64,000 nt of DNA. Origin: Endozoicomonas sp. ISHI1. GTDB lineage: Bacteria; Pseudomonadota; Gammaproteobacteria; Pseudomonadales; Endozoicomonadaceae. Under the pieces are notes generated by a model. It was not told where the DNA came from. It saw nothing but the letters and a program-made list of their open reading frames with translations, and made no database searches. The DNA lies in assembly GCF_024606225.1 (NCBI RefSeq), contig NZ_JAGRPU010000024.1:28836-92835 (forward strand), in the 5' to 3' direction. The number at the start of each line of letters is the position of its first letter. The stretch's first letter is position 1. Position numbers and translations under genes: made by a program. Positions 38,786 to 47,437 of the stretch are shown piece after piece.

Positions 38786-39712
38786 TCAAAGTTTTTCGCT
38801 CGCTTTAAAAAACTCCTGAAACTTACTTAACAAAAAGCCTCTCATCCACTGATGCGCCTGGTTAAACTGCCAATGTTCCGGCCACACCAGTTCAAAGCTC
38901 AGGGGCGGAGAGTCTGACAAGATAGGAAGGAGGACATAATCCTCAAACAAATCCAACGCCAGATACTCCACATTGGTCACAATGGTAAATGCGTCGTTGG
39001 ATTGAATCGCCTTCAAAGCAGCCTCCGTGCTTGGTAGCTTAAGCCAAGGATTCCGTAAAAAGGCATACTGCTCACGCAATTGATTGATATAAGGACTGGC
39101 AGCGATGACCGCCTGGGTCACCACAAAGGGAAATTGATCCATCTCGGTCAGATCGAGCGTTTCCCGACTGCTCATCGGGTGTCCCTTGCGCATCAGAACA
39201 TTAAACGACGCTGAATTAATGACTTCTTTGCAGAGGTTCTCAGTCGTCTCAGGAAAAGCGACAATCACCCCCAGATCCAACTCACCTGACTCCATGGAGT
39301 AAATCGTACCCTCGTCCGGAAGCGAGACAGAACAACTGATACCCGGCGCAATCTGCTTAAGCTCAATCAGGGCCTGAATCAGAAAATGATCGAGAACAAC
39401 CGAACTTGAACCTATCCGGAAATGGTGCTCACTGGTTGCAGGGTCAAAGTTCTGATTCTCAAAAAGCGTCTCAGAGTCTGCCATCAGTTTTGAAACCAGT
39501 GGTTGAACCTGACGAGCTTTTTCAGAAAGGAAAATATGATTCCCCTCCCTGACCAGGATGGGATCATTCAACGCTTCTCGCAGCTGTGACAGAGTCCTGC
39601 TCATTGTGGACTGTGTCACATGCATCTGATCTGCTGCGCGGGTTACACTGCCGGTATCCAGAATAGCCTGCAAAGCGGGCAGCAAACTCATTTTCAGCCG
39701 GTTACTGGCCAT
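38786..39712 (-). CDS. LysR-family transcriptional regulator
   Basis: A 308-residue LysR protein: an N-terminal winged helix-turn-helix (LLPALQAILDTGSVTRAADQMHVTQSTMSRTLSQLREALNDPILVR) and a two-lobed effector domain. It resembles the NodD/LeuO-like branch that has LxALxxIxxxxSVTRAAxxLxVTQ. It lies 500 bp from the divergently transcribed porin gene, which is a possible but unproven target. Confidence 0.92.
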   Translation of the reverse strand: MASNRLKMSLLPALQAILDTGSVTRAADQMHVTQSTMSRTLSQLREALNDPILVREGNHIFLSEKARQVQPLVSKLMADSETLFENQNFDPATSEHHFRIGSSSVVLDHFLIQALIELKQIAPGISCSVSLPDEGTIYSMESGELDLGVIVAFPETTENLCKEVINSASFNVLMRKGHPMSSRETLDLTEMDQFPFVVTQAVIAASPYINQLREQYAFLRNPWLKLPSTEAALKAIQSNDAFTIVTNVEYLALDLFEDYVLLPILSDSPPLSFELVWPEHWQFNQAHQWMRGFLLSKFQEFFKASEKL

Positions 39713-39920
39713 GAGTAATCAATCTCTCTGTTAGACATAGAAATGCCCCCAGCGCAAAAAAGACTGCCCAGACTGCTTATTATATGTACTGAAACAAACT
39801 GTTTTTACGCTTCATGAAAGCACTTTGTTTTAGCCTCTTCCTGACAAAAAGAGGAGAAGACAAAACCCTTTCACCGACCTGATGAACCCGGAAACATTTT
39901 AAAGGGACTAAACCCTAAAA

Positions 39921-40143
39921 ACAAAAAAGCCGGCATCAATGACTCTGGGTTGATGCCGGCAAATACACACAACACATGAATCGGAGTAGACGATTCATAG
40001 CGAGTAGAGTAGTCATTCCAGCCTCCCTTAACCAGTGAAAGAATTCACTCAGCCCATTGAACCGACCGATAAGTAATTTACACGTCGACCCCTCACTTAA
40101 CACATTCGGCATTTCGATATAACCATTGATGCTTTCAACGTGA
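39921..40143 (-). ncRNA. Candidate small transcript divergent from the porin gene
   Basis: A minus-strand promoter-like pair, -35 TTGAAA (40173-40178) and -10 TGTACT (40150-40155) with a 17-bp spacer, predicts a start near 40143. The transcript would end at a perfect 11-bp hairpin, GCCGGCATCAA / TTGATGCCGGC (39929-39960), followed by six T. The result is an RNA of about 220 nt. It could be a regulatory RNA, the mRNA of the 26-residue ORF at 39936-40016, or both. Confidence 0.4.
39936..40016 (-). CDS. Candidate 26-residue small protein
   Basis: The ORF MTTLLAMNRLLRFMCCVYLP plus six residues follows a strong Shine-Dalgarno, GGGAGG, 5 nt before the ATG. Its stop lies inside the terminator stem. 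It is mildly hydrophobic. I recognise no homologue, and the main support is the ribosome site plus the terminator. Confidence 0.35.
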   Translation of the reverse strand: MTTLLAMNRLLRFMCCVYLPASTQSH

Positions 40144-40212
40144 CCCGTTAGTACAACTACATAACAATCTCGTTTCAACATTAAACACACAATTAGTTGG
40201 GACATAGTGATC

Positions 40213-41268
40213 ATGCACAAGAAAATTCTGGCCGCAGCAGTAGCCACAGCAGTGGCAGGTCCAGCAATGGCAGTGAACGTTTACGACGACGGCACAAGCA
40301 GCCTGAGCATTGGTGGCCGTGTTGGTGTTGTTGCCAAAAATCATGATGGCGATAACACCCTGAACAACGACAGTGCTCGTATTAACTTCAAGTTCGCACA
40401 CAAGTTTGACAGCGGATGGACCGGCCAGGGTGTCGCAGAGTGGGGCTTCCGCGCTAAAGATGAGTACGACGCCGATGGCAATAAGGAAGAAACCTTCTTC
40501 AACCGTCTGGGCTATGTTGGCCTGAGCCATGAAGAAATGGGTGCATTCGCTGCCGGTAAAAACTGGAGCGTAACGTATGACGTTTCCGGTTGGACCGACA
40601 TGTATGCCATCGGCGGTGGTAGCGCTCTGGGTATCTATGATGGCCGAAACGGCGGTGACTTCGACGGTTCTGCCCGTGCCGATGATGTTATCCAGTACCG
40701 CAACAGCTTCGGCGGTCTGAACATCGGCCTTCAGTATCAAATGCAGGATCAGACAGTAACAAATGCCCAGCGTGATTCCGGTTTCGGCATCTCTGCCAGC
40801 TATGACCTGGCCATGGGCCTGTCCCTGGGCGCAGCCTACTCTGAAACTAAATACGAAGAAACAGGCACTTTTGCAGATCAGGAGAAATCCAAGTCTGCGA
40901 CCGCCGGCCTGAAATTTGAAAACGAAAGACTGTACCTGGCTGCCATGTACGGCGAGCTGACAAACAAAACCAATCTGAGTGGCGACCTTGACGTCAAGTC
41001 CAAGGGTATCGAACTCTACGGTCGACTGGCTATGAACAATGTTCTGCAAGGCTTCTCCCTGGAAGCAGGTTACAACGAACTGAAAGACAACAGTTCAGCA
41101 AGCACTGACCAGTTTGAGGCAACTCTGAAAGAAACCATGATTGGTGCCATTTATGAAACCGGCCCAATGCAGTTCGCCGTTGAATACGCCATTGACGACA
41201 GCAAAAATACTGATGGCAAGAAGGAAGGTGACAACACCCTGTCTGTGCAGGCTCGTTACTACTTTTAA
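40213..41268 (+). CDS. Gram-negative outer-membrane porin
   Basis: This 351-residue porin has the signal peptide MHKKILAAAVATAVAGPAMA, a first strand VNVYDDGTSSLSIGGRVGV, alternating amphipathic strands throughout and the C-terminal Phe of outer-membrane barrels (QARYYF). The size fits a 16-stranded general diffusion porin (OmpC/OmpU type). I chose the ATG at 40213, which starts the signal peptide, over a GTG two codons earlier. A terminator follows at 41291. Confidence 0.93.
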   Translation: MHKKILAAAVATAVAGPAMAVNVYDDGTSSLSIGGRVGVVAKNHDGDNTLNNDSARINFKFAHKFDSGWTGQGVAEWGFRAKDEYDADGNKEETFFNRLGYVGLSHEEMGAFAAGKNWSVTYDVSGWTDMYAIGGGSALGIYDGRNGGDFDGSARADDVIQYRNSFGGLNIGLQYQMQDQTVTNAQRDSGFGISASYDLAMGLSLGAAYSETKYEETGTFADQEKSKSATAGLKFENERLYLAAMYGELTNKTNLSGDLDVKSKGIELYGRLAMNNVLQGFSLEAGYNELKDNSSASTDQFEATLKETMIGAIYETGPMQFAVEYAIDDSKNTDGKKEGDNTLSVQARYYF

Positions 41269-41290
41269 TCGCCTATCAGGCAAGACATAA

Positions 41291-41320
41291 GAAAGGCCAG
41301 CCCATTAGCTGGCCTTTTTT
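41291..41320 (+). terminator. Porin gene terminator
   Basis: AGGCCAGC / GCTGGCCT stem followed by a T-run, 25 nt after the porin stop. Confidence 0.9.
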
Positions 41321-41941
41321 TACTGGGATCTACTTCAGTTTTTATTTTAAACCTGCCCAATCAGTTACAAAAATACATTCCAACCTCTAAACCTCAGCAA
41401 AATAAAAAACACAACAATGATTAATAAACACCAATTCTTAACATAAAAAAACACAGTCATATAAATACACTTTACAAAATCACCTCTATTTTCTTAAGCC
41501 AATGGAAATGAAAAAAAGCATCCTTTCAAGATCACCAAATATCAGTTTGGCTTCGCAAAGGAGTCTTACAAATGACTCAAGAAAAACGACAAGAAATGGG
41601 CAACACTTTTTTGAACTGGCCAGCGCAGCCTGTATCTATCAGTTCAGGCTAGCAGCACAGGATTCATACACCCTAAGGCCAAAAAAGTAGCTAAAAGCAC
41701 TACAAATTCTGAAGATAATACCGGTGAAGCGGCAAGCTTCATCAAAAATATAAAATGACCGATTGAATCAGATATTAATCCTGAATTCCTGCGGCTATAA
41801 ATATTATTTTTATACCTGCCCAATGGTTTTTTACATTCAGCCATCGAATAACTTCATAACTCTATTCATAGCAAAGAGAGAATAAAAACCATATTTTATT
41901 TGTCGAAACAAGTTAATGAATATTTTATATCGGAGAAAATT
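41321..41941. other. AT-rich intergenic region between porin and amidase genes
   Basis: These 621 bp are AT-rich. The only item of note is a 26-codon ORF at 41572-41652 (MTQEKRQEMGNTFLNWPAQP and six more residues) with AGGAG 9 nt upstream. It could be a small peptide, but nothing else supports it. Confidence 0.4.
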
Positions 41942-42952
41942 ATGAATAAAAAAGTCAATCGAAATTTACTAACAACATTTGTCATTTCTTCGCTTTCTGT
42001 TTCCACCATTACTGAAGCTTGTTCAAATGTATTTTGGAATAGCCCACAAGGAGCAGTGGTTACACGCACAATGGATTGGATGGAGTCAACCAAACCATTA
42101 CTTCTAAAAGTAGCGGCAGGCGAAAAGCGTAATTTTCACGGCGCTGAGACCGGCGATAAAGAATACACGGTCAAAAATAGCTTTCTAGCGATTGGCGGTT
42201 ACGGAAAATTAGTCGGTGAAGGCGTTAATGAGCATGGCTTACAAGCGAGCGTTCAATACTATCGCGGAATGGCATTAGAAAAAGGCGATGGCAATACGCT
42301 AAGTCAAAATGAGCTAGCAGGCTATTTTTTAGCAAACTTTGACAATGTTGAGCAAGTAATCGACAACGTGAAAGATATTGAAGTCGGTTTAACCACTATT
42401 CCTGGTATGCAGGAACCACCGCGTTGGCACTACATTGTCTCTGACGTATCCGGCGACCGCGCTGTTATTCAATACGATGAAAATGGCGTAAACATATACC
42501 GCGGTGATGACGCACAAGTTGTAACCAACACAAGCCAAAAGGACCTGAATGAAGCCTGGGCTGAGAAATCACAACAGCTTAAAGAGTTTGGTGGTTATGG
42601 TAGCCAATTCCAACTAGAGGCAGGCAACACTGATTCTGAACAACGCTATGTGTTTGCTAAGTACTTTGTTTCGCAGTTACAAAACGCCACTTCTCCTAAA
42701 CATGCAATGATGTCTGTAGAAGGTACAGCATTCAAAGTACCACAACAGGCTGCTTACCGACCTCAGGATGGGATGAATACCTACGCAACCGAATACACGA
42801 TCACTTACAACCTGGATTCTGGTGATGTTGTGTTTAAGTACATGGGTGACGACTGGAGTCAGCGTGAGTGGAACTTCAAAGATCTACTGGAATCTGACCA
42901 AAGAATAGAGGTTCCGCTGTACGGCAGGGGAAGTTCAATGAAAGTATTTTAA
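41942..42952 (+). CDS. Choloylglycine hydrolase / penicillin V acylase family amidase
   Basis: This 336-residue Ntn hydrolase starts at the ATG 41942, after GGAGA, giving a signal peptide that ends just before Cys27 (STITEA-CSNVFWN). In this family the N-terminal Cys freed by processing is the nucleophile. Other family landmarks are TRTMDW (Arg and Asp) and the GEGVNEHGL and QYDENG blocks. Periplasmic Gram-negative members act on penicillin V, bile salts or N-acyl-homoserine lactones. The substrate here is unknown. Base composition is more AT-rich than the housekeeping genes. Confidence 0.88.
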   Translation: MNKKVNRNLLTTFVISSLSVSTITEACSNVFWNSPQGAVVTRTMDWMESTKPLLLKVAAGEKRNFHGAETGDKEYTVKNSFLAIGGYGKLVGEGVNEHGLQASVQYYRGMALEKGDGNTLSQNELAGYFLANFDNVEQVIDNVKDIEVGLTTIPGMQEPPRWHYIVSDVSGDRAVIQYDENGVNIYRGDDAQVVTNTSQKDLNEAWAEKSQQLKEFGGYGSQFQLEAGNTDSEQRYVFAKYFVSQLQNATSPKHAMMSVEGTAFKVPQQAAYRPQDGMNTYATEYTITYNLDSGDVVFKYMGDDWSQREWNFKDLLESDQRIEVPLYGRGSSMKVF

Positions 42953-42957
42953 GAAAT

Positions 42958-42986
42958 AAAAGTGAGCTATGTTTAGCTCGCTTTTT
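42958..42986 (+). terminator. Terminator of the amidase gene
   Basis: Stem GTGAGCT / AGCTCGC with a 6-nt loop and six T, just after the stop codon. Confidence 0.75.
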
Positions 42987-43066
42987 TGATCTTGAAGCAG
43001 GATACAATACACTGAAAAACAACAGTCAAATAAAATTGCAACAATCGAAAAATCAATTACGCTAGA

Positions 43067-43103
43067 CACAAGATAAATCATCAGAAGGTGAATTTATCTT
43101 GTG
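43067..43103 (+). promoter_or_regulatory. 12-bp perfect inverted repeat enclosing the ribosome site of the HTH ORF
   Basis: CACAAGATAAAT (43067-43078) pairs with ATTTATCTTGTG (43092-43103). The 13-nt loop holds the Shine-Dalgarno AAGGTG, and the right arm contains the TTG start at 43099. It could be an operator for the encoded HTH protein, an RNA hairpin limiting translation, or the subterminal repeat of the IS. Confidence 0.6.
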
Positions 43104-43236
43104 GGTTTCAGCTACAAAGCTCGCCAAGATTGAAGGCGTAACCAGCCAAACTATAAGGCGCAAGATCGAAAGCGGTCACTACGAAAAAGTGAAGCAAACC
43201 AGTGGTGGTTACTTCCGCATATTCATTAACCAGTAA
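43099..43236 (+). CDS. Truncated HTH domain of an IS607-type recombinase
   Basis: The 45-residue product WVSATKLAKIEGVTSQTIRR...TSGGYFRIFINQ is a MerR/excisionase-like winged helix, as found at the N-terminus of IS607 serine recombinases. The catalytic resolvase domain is absent. It starts at TTG and ends 13 nt before tnpB. It is either a remnant of tnpA or a stand-alone DNA-binding protein. Confidence 0.6.
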   Translation: MWVSATKLAKIEGVTSQTIRRKIESGHYEKVKQTSGGYFRIFINQ

Positions 43237-43249
43237 AGGAAGATATGCT

Positions 43250-44454
43250 ATGCAAGAGTCAGTTCTGGAAAGCAAAAATCCAGCATTGACACGCAAAAGC
43301 GTATCCTGCTCCAAAAGTGAGTCATTCGGCACCCAAGAGCTTATCGGTTTCATTACCTCATTCTGCAATAGCCACTACGGGAAGCGATCTGCTAAAAGAC
43401 GCAAAGACAGCCGCGTCAAAAAAGATCAGGTTTTACCCAGAGAATGAGCAAGCCTATCACGATGCCCTGATACTCTATCGCAGGTCGTACAACCTTGCTG
43501 TTGAGCGTTTCCGTAACGATGACTATAAAGATGCCAGCGGAAAATTCATCAATATGCGACCCGCCATTAAAGCTCAAGTGGAGCAGGAGCAAAAAGAAAG
43601 TGGCAGGGCTTATAACTCGATTGTTTCTGATAATGGAGCACTGGCGGCAGCGACTACATTCAAAGCGGTCTGCAAGCACAACAAGAAGCTCAGGGGAGCT
43701 AAAGAGGGCTTTGCAGAAATCAGTTTCAAAAGCCGCAAAGTTAGCAGACACTCATTCTCTATTGACCGTTTGCCAAAGGGATTAAATCCCTGCGTACAGG
43801 CTCTTGGCAAGATTCACCTGACAGAAGATGTGCCAGCAGAAGCGATGGGTAAATCTTGTGTCGTAACCTACGACAAAGGTCGCTGGTTCATTCAGGTTCA
43901 ACAACATATTGAGCTAAATCCCGAAATCCAAGGGAAGGTTAGATGCGTTGGAGTTGACCCCGGAGTTCGCACCTTTGCCACTTGCTACAGCGAAAAAGAG
44001 GCGTTGATAGCGGGTGGCAAGAGATCGAATTATTCATTTCAACAGGAAAATTGACCGGTTGAAATGCAAAAAGGATGACATTGTTCTTGATCTGCATAAC
44101 CGGCTGGCGTTCGAGCTGGTGTCGAACTACGACGTTGTATTTTTGCCAACCTTTGAGACAAGAGGTATGGTCACACGCAAAGATAAGAAGGTTCGCACCA
44201 TTCGCCGTAACACCTGCCGCCAGATGCTTGACCTCAATCACTACCCATTCAAAAAGCGGCTTAAGTGGTACGCAAAAAAGTATGGAAAGCATGTCGTTGA
44301 TTGCAACGAAGCCTATACATCCAAGACTCAATCATGGAACGGGACCATTGACGAAAAATTAGGTTCTTCCAAAATGATTAAGGGTGAGGGCTTCACCGTT
44401 GATCGTGATATCAACGGTGCCAGAAATATCTTTCTTAAGTGTTTGACAAGGTAG
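43250..44454 (+). pseudogene. tnpB: Broken tnpB (IS607/IS605 OrfB, RNA-guided nuclease family)
   Basis: The ATG at 43250 follows AAGGA. The first codons (MQESVLESKNPALTRKSVSC) are in one frame. The frame then shifts to KTAASKKIRFYPENEQAY and continues to CVGVDPGVRTFATCYS (RuvC I Asp). After about GGK there is a deletion and second shift to NRKIDRLKCKKDDIV, then FLPTFETRGMV (RuvC II Glu) and VDRDINGARNIF (RuvC III Asp). All three catalytic acids survive, but the gene cannot make one protein. In the zinc-ribbon region the sequence is YTSKTQSWNG, without the usual Cys pair. Confidence 0.8.
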
Positions 44455-44595
44455 CTTGAACCTTATCCATAACAGCGAGTGTTGCGCTCGTTGCGGATTT
44501 AATCAAGAGCAAAAACGATCTGGGCAAAAAAGACGCAGACAACACTATCTCCCAACCAGCCCATCACTACCTCTGACCATGTCAGAAGCAGTATG

Positions 44596-44624
44596 AAAAA
44601 GGCCAGTAAATCGCTGGCCATTTT
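44596..44624 (-). terminator. Terminator of sppA
   Basis: GGCCAG / CTGGCC stem at 44601-44619 with T5 on the minus strand, about 30 nt past the sppA stop. Confidence 0.75.
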
Positions 44625-44648
44625 CATACCTTAATCACTCCAAAAACA

Positions 44649-45635
44649 TCACTGCAGCGATAGCGAGTTCAGCCCAAGCACTTTAACCGCAGTTGAGGCA
44701 ACCCCCGCACCGAAATCTCTGGCAAAACGCTCAAAAGGTGTCAAACGCAGAGAAAAGTCGACAATTTCTTCCTCACCAATCACTTCACGAGCCACATAAC
44801 CTGCACTGCCCAGACCATCAAGCAGACCCAGTCCTACCGCCTGCTCACCTGTCCAGACCATACCTGAAAAGATATCCTTGTTATTAGACAGTCGATCTCC
44901 ACGCCCCTGCTTGACCACATTGATAAATTGATTGTGGATCGTATCCAGAGACTGCTGCCACCGCTGCGTAGCTTCAAAGTCTTGTGGCTGGAAAGGATCA
45001 TTAAAGGCTTTGAATTCACCCGCAGTGTAGGTACGACGAGTCACACCCAGCTTTTTCATGGCGTCAACAAAGCCAAAGCCGGAAGAAATTACACCAATGG
45101 AACCCACCAGACTGGCTTTATCCGCATAAATCTTGTCAGCCGCCGCCGCTATGTAGTAACCACCTGAAGCACCAATATCCATGACCACTGCATAGAGAGG
45201 AGTCTGAGGATACATTTGTCTCAGACGCCTGATCTCGTCGTAAATGTAACCAGACTGAACGGGACTGCCACCAGGGCTGTTGATACGAAGAATAACACCC
45301 TTTGTGCCTTTATCTTCAAAAGCCGCGCGCAGCCCTGTAACCACTGAGTCAGCATTGACATCATCGGTACCGATAACACCATCCAGGTCGACCAGAGCAG
45401 TGTGAGATACACTGGCTGGAGCACTGGAAAAATCCACATGCATGGCTTTATAGAAAACACCCACGGATACAAACAACCAAGCAAAGGTCAGAAGTTTGAA
45501 GAAAATCCCCCAGCGACGTGCACGGCGCTGCTCTCTCAGGGCCCCCTGAGCCAGATCCTCAATCAGCTTCCAGGCACGCCCATCTTTATCACCTGACTGT
45601 TCATAGTCATCACTCTCATTCCATGAACTACTCAC
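44649..45635 (-). CDS. sppA: Signal peptide peptidase SppA (36-kDa type)
   Basis: A 328-residue membrane-anchored serine protease of clan S49 with one N-terminal helix (about 45-63). Motifs are ILRINSPGGSPVQSG, the Ser nucleophile in DIGASGGYYIAAAAD and the downstream Lys region VTRRTYTAGEFKAF. It degrades cleaved signal peptides in the inner membrane. Its position after rluC and the HAD phosphatase matches Pseudomonas. The maf gene usual on the other side is missing. Confidence 0.94.
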   Translation of the reverse strand: MSSSWNESDDYEQSGDKDGRAWKLIEDLAQGALREQRRARRWGIFFKLLTFAWLFVSVGVFYKAMHVDFSSAPASVSHTALVDLDGVIGTDDVNADSVVTGLRAAFEDKGTKGVILRINSPGGSPVQSGYIYDEIRRLRQMYPQTPLYAVVMDIGASGGYYIAAAADKIYADKASLVGSIGVISSGFGFVDAMKKLGVTRRTYTAGEFKAFNDPFQPQDFEATQRWQQSLDTIHNQFINVVKQGRGDRLSNNKDIFSGMVWTGEQAVGLGLLDGLGSAGYVAREVIGEEEIVDFSLRLTPFERFARDFGAGVASTAVKVLGLNSLSLQ

Positions 45636-45716
45636 TCAACTCACTCCTGTTATTTTCAATAACCTTTTCTGTTTCCCATTTGACCGGGGCACAAAACTGT
45701 TCTTTCACCGGGACTG

Positions 45717-46376
45717 TCAGCGTTTGCCCAACCAGTCAACCAACTCATCAAAAGAGCCCACCGTGTGCACAGGGCCATGCTCTTTGAGCCTGCATTCATC
45801 CTGCGCACCATAGCTGACCGCCACACTGTCCATGCCGGCATTGGCAGCCATGTCCAGATCAAACCCGGAATCCCCAACCATAAGCGCCTGATCTGCAGTC
45901 ACACCAAACTCAGCCAGCAACTGTTCAAGCATCATCGGATGAGGTTTGGAATAAGCATCATCAGCTGTCCGGCTAGCCTCAAAATAGGGCTGGTAATCAT
46001 TGGCGGCCATCGAGCGTTCCAGACCTGCTCTTTTTTTACCCGTAGCCACCGCCATTCTGACCCCAGCGCCTTTCAGACACTCCAGACCCCGGCTAACTCC
46101 GGGGAAAGGACGGGATGGCTTTTGCTCCAGCTCAAGATGAAAATCCCGGTATGCCTCACGATAAACGAGGGCCTGCTCTTCATCCAACCCGGGATAAAGT
46201 TTTGCAATTGCTTCTCCCAGACTCAGACCAATAATGCCTTTATAAGAATCATCTGCAAGAACAGGCAACGCCAAACTCTCTGCCGCCTTCACCAGAGCGG
46301 TCACAATATTGGGCACTGAGTCAATTAACGTGCCATCCCAGTCAAATACAACCAGTGAATACTCTTTTCTTTCCAT
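45717..46376 (-). CDS. HAD-IA phosphatase (phosphoglycolate phosphatase-like)
   Basis: A 219-residue haloacid-dehalogenase hydrolase. Motif I is VFDWDGTLIDSVPNI, motif II lies near VATGKKRAGLE, motif III is the SKPHP region and motif IV is MVGDSGFDLDMA. The helical cap after motif I places it in subfamily IA, near Gph. The same gene sits between rluC and sppA in Pseudomonas. The substrate is unproven. Confidence 0.92.
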   Translation of the reverse strand: MERKEYSLVVFDWDGTLIDSVPNIVTALVKAAESLALPVLADDSYKGIIGLSLGEAIAKLYPGLDEEQALVYREAYRDFHLELEQKPSRPFPGVSRGLECLKGAGVRMAVATGKKRAGLERSMAANDYQPYFEASRTADDAYSKPHPMMLEQLLAEFGVTADQALMVGDSGFDLDMAANAGMDSVAVSYGAQDECRLKEHGPVHTVGSFDELVDWLGKR

Positions 46377-46453
46377 CTTACCTGATCAATTTACTGCTGT
46401 TTGTCCTGATGCCCATAGCGCTGGAAAAACCGCGATCAACATCATTAAAAACA

Positions 46454-47437
46454 TTAACCCCTGAGCGTCTCTAACACACCGCCAAGATCTTCCGGCAAAG
46501 GGGCATCAATTATTAAAGTCTGGCCGTCCGGCAGGACCAATCTGAGCCTGGCAGCGTGAAGATAAAGTCGCTTCAGCCCAAACTCTCTGAATCGTCTATT
46601 ATCTTCATCTGACGTGTACTTTTCATCCCCGAGAATTGGGTACCCGGCATACAGACAATGCACCCTGATCTGGTGTGTTCTTCCGGTAACCGGACTGGCC
46701 TCTACCAAAGTGGCCATTTCACTGGCATGACTAAACCGCTCCAGGACCTTATAAAGGGTCTTTGAACGTTTACCTTCTAAATCAACCGTCACAACACGCT
46801 CTCCGGAACGAAGGGTATTTTTCAGCAAAGGCGCATTCACCAGAACCTTCCTGCTTGGCCAGCGCCCAAGGACGAGAGCGTTGTAGATTTTACTGATTTT
46901 GTCTTCCTTCAGTTGGGCATGAAGATAACGAAGCATGCTTCGTTTTTTAGCAATCATCAGACAGCCCGAGGTATCACGATCCAAACGATGGACCAGCTCC
47001 AGACTTCGCTCCTCGGGGCGAATATTTCTCAGGGTCTCAATAACACCGTGAGCAATACCGCTGCCACCATGAACAGCAATACCCGCTGGCTTATTGATGA
47101 TGATCAGAGATTTGTCTTCATAAAGGATGGAGTCTTCAAGCTTCCGGGTAATGACCGCCCCCGGCGCTGCCACGGGAGCCATTTCTGAAACCCTGACAGG
47201 GGGAACCCTTAACAGATCTCCATCCTGAAGCCGGTAATCGGCGGTTACACGCTTTTTGTTTACCCTTACTTCACCCTTACGAATAATTCTGTAAACCCGG
47301 GTTTTAGGTACGCCTTTGAGAATCCGTATCAGGTAATTATCGACCCGCTGCCCGGCATCTTCGCTATCAATATTAATCATTTTTACCGCTGGGCGGGGTT
47401 CCCCGGCCTGCCGAGAGTCGTTCTGATGTCTATCCAT
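46454..47437 (-). CDS. rluC: 23S rRNA pseudouridine synthase RluC
   Basis: A 327-residue enzyme with an N-terminal S4 RNA-binding domain (about 17-80) and the RluA-type catalytic domain, with the nucleophile Asp in LVHRLDRDTSGCLMIAKK. RluC modifies positions 955, 2504 and 2580 of 23S rRNA (E. coli numbering). It is divergent from rne, the conserved arrangement that supports RluC over RluD. Confidence 0.95.
   Translation of the reverse strand: MDRHQNDSRQAGEPRPAVKMINIDSEDAGQRVDNYLIRILKGVPKTRVYRIIRKGEVRVNKKRVTADYRLQDGDLLRVPPVRVSEMAPVAAPGAVITRKLEDSILYEDKSLIIINKPAGIAVHGGSGIAHGVIETLRNIRPEERSLELVHRLDRDTSGCLMIAKKRSMLRYLHAQLKEDKISKIYNALVLGRWPSRKVLVNAPLLKNTLRSGERVVTVDLEGKRSKTLYKVLERFSHASEMATLVEASPVTGRTHQIRVHCLYAGYPILGDEKYTSDEDNRRFREFGLKRLYLHAARLRLVLPDGQTLIIDAPLPEDLGGVLETLRG

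Larger units (their letters stand above)
39713..40212. promoter_or_regulatory. Intergenic region between LysR and porin genes
   Basis: These 500 bp hold a strong minus-strand terminator (39921-39960), a candidate small transcript and short ORF upstream of it, and the porin leader. The part next to the LysR start (39713-39900) is AT-rich, and I see no gene in it. Confidence 0.5.

Noticed and set aside
39936..40247. 103-codon minus-strand ORF running into the porin signal peptide
   Set aside because: Its start lies antisense to the porin gene, and only its last 26 codons have a ribosome site, so just these were kept as a candidate.
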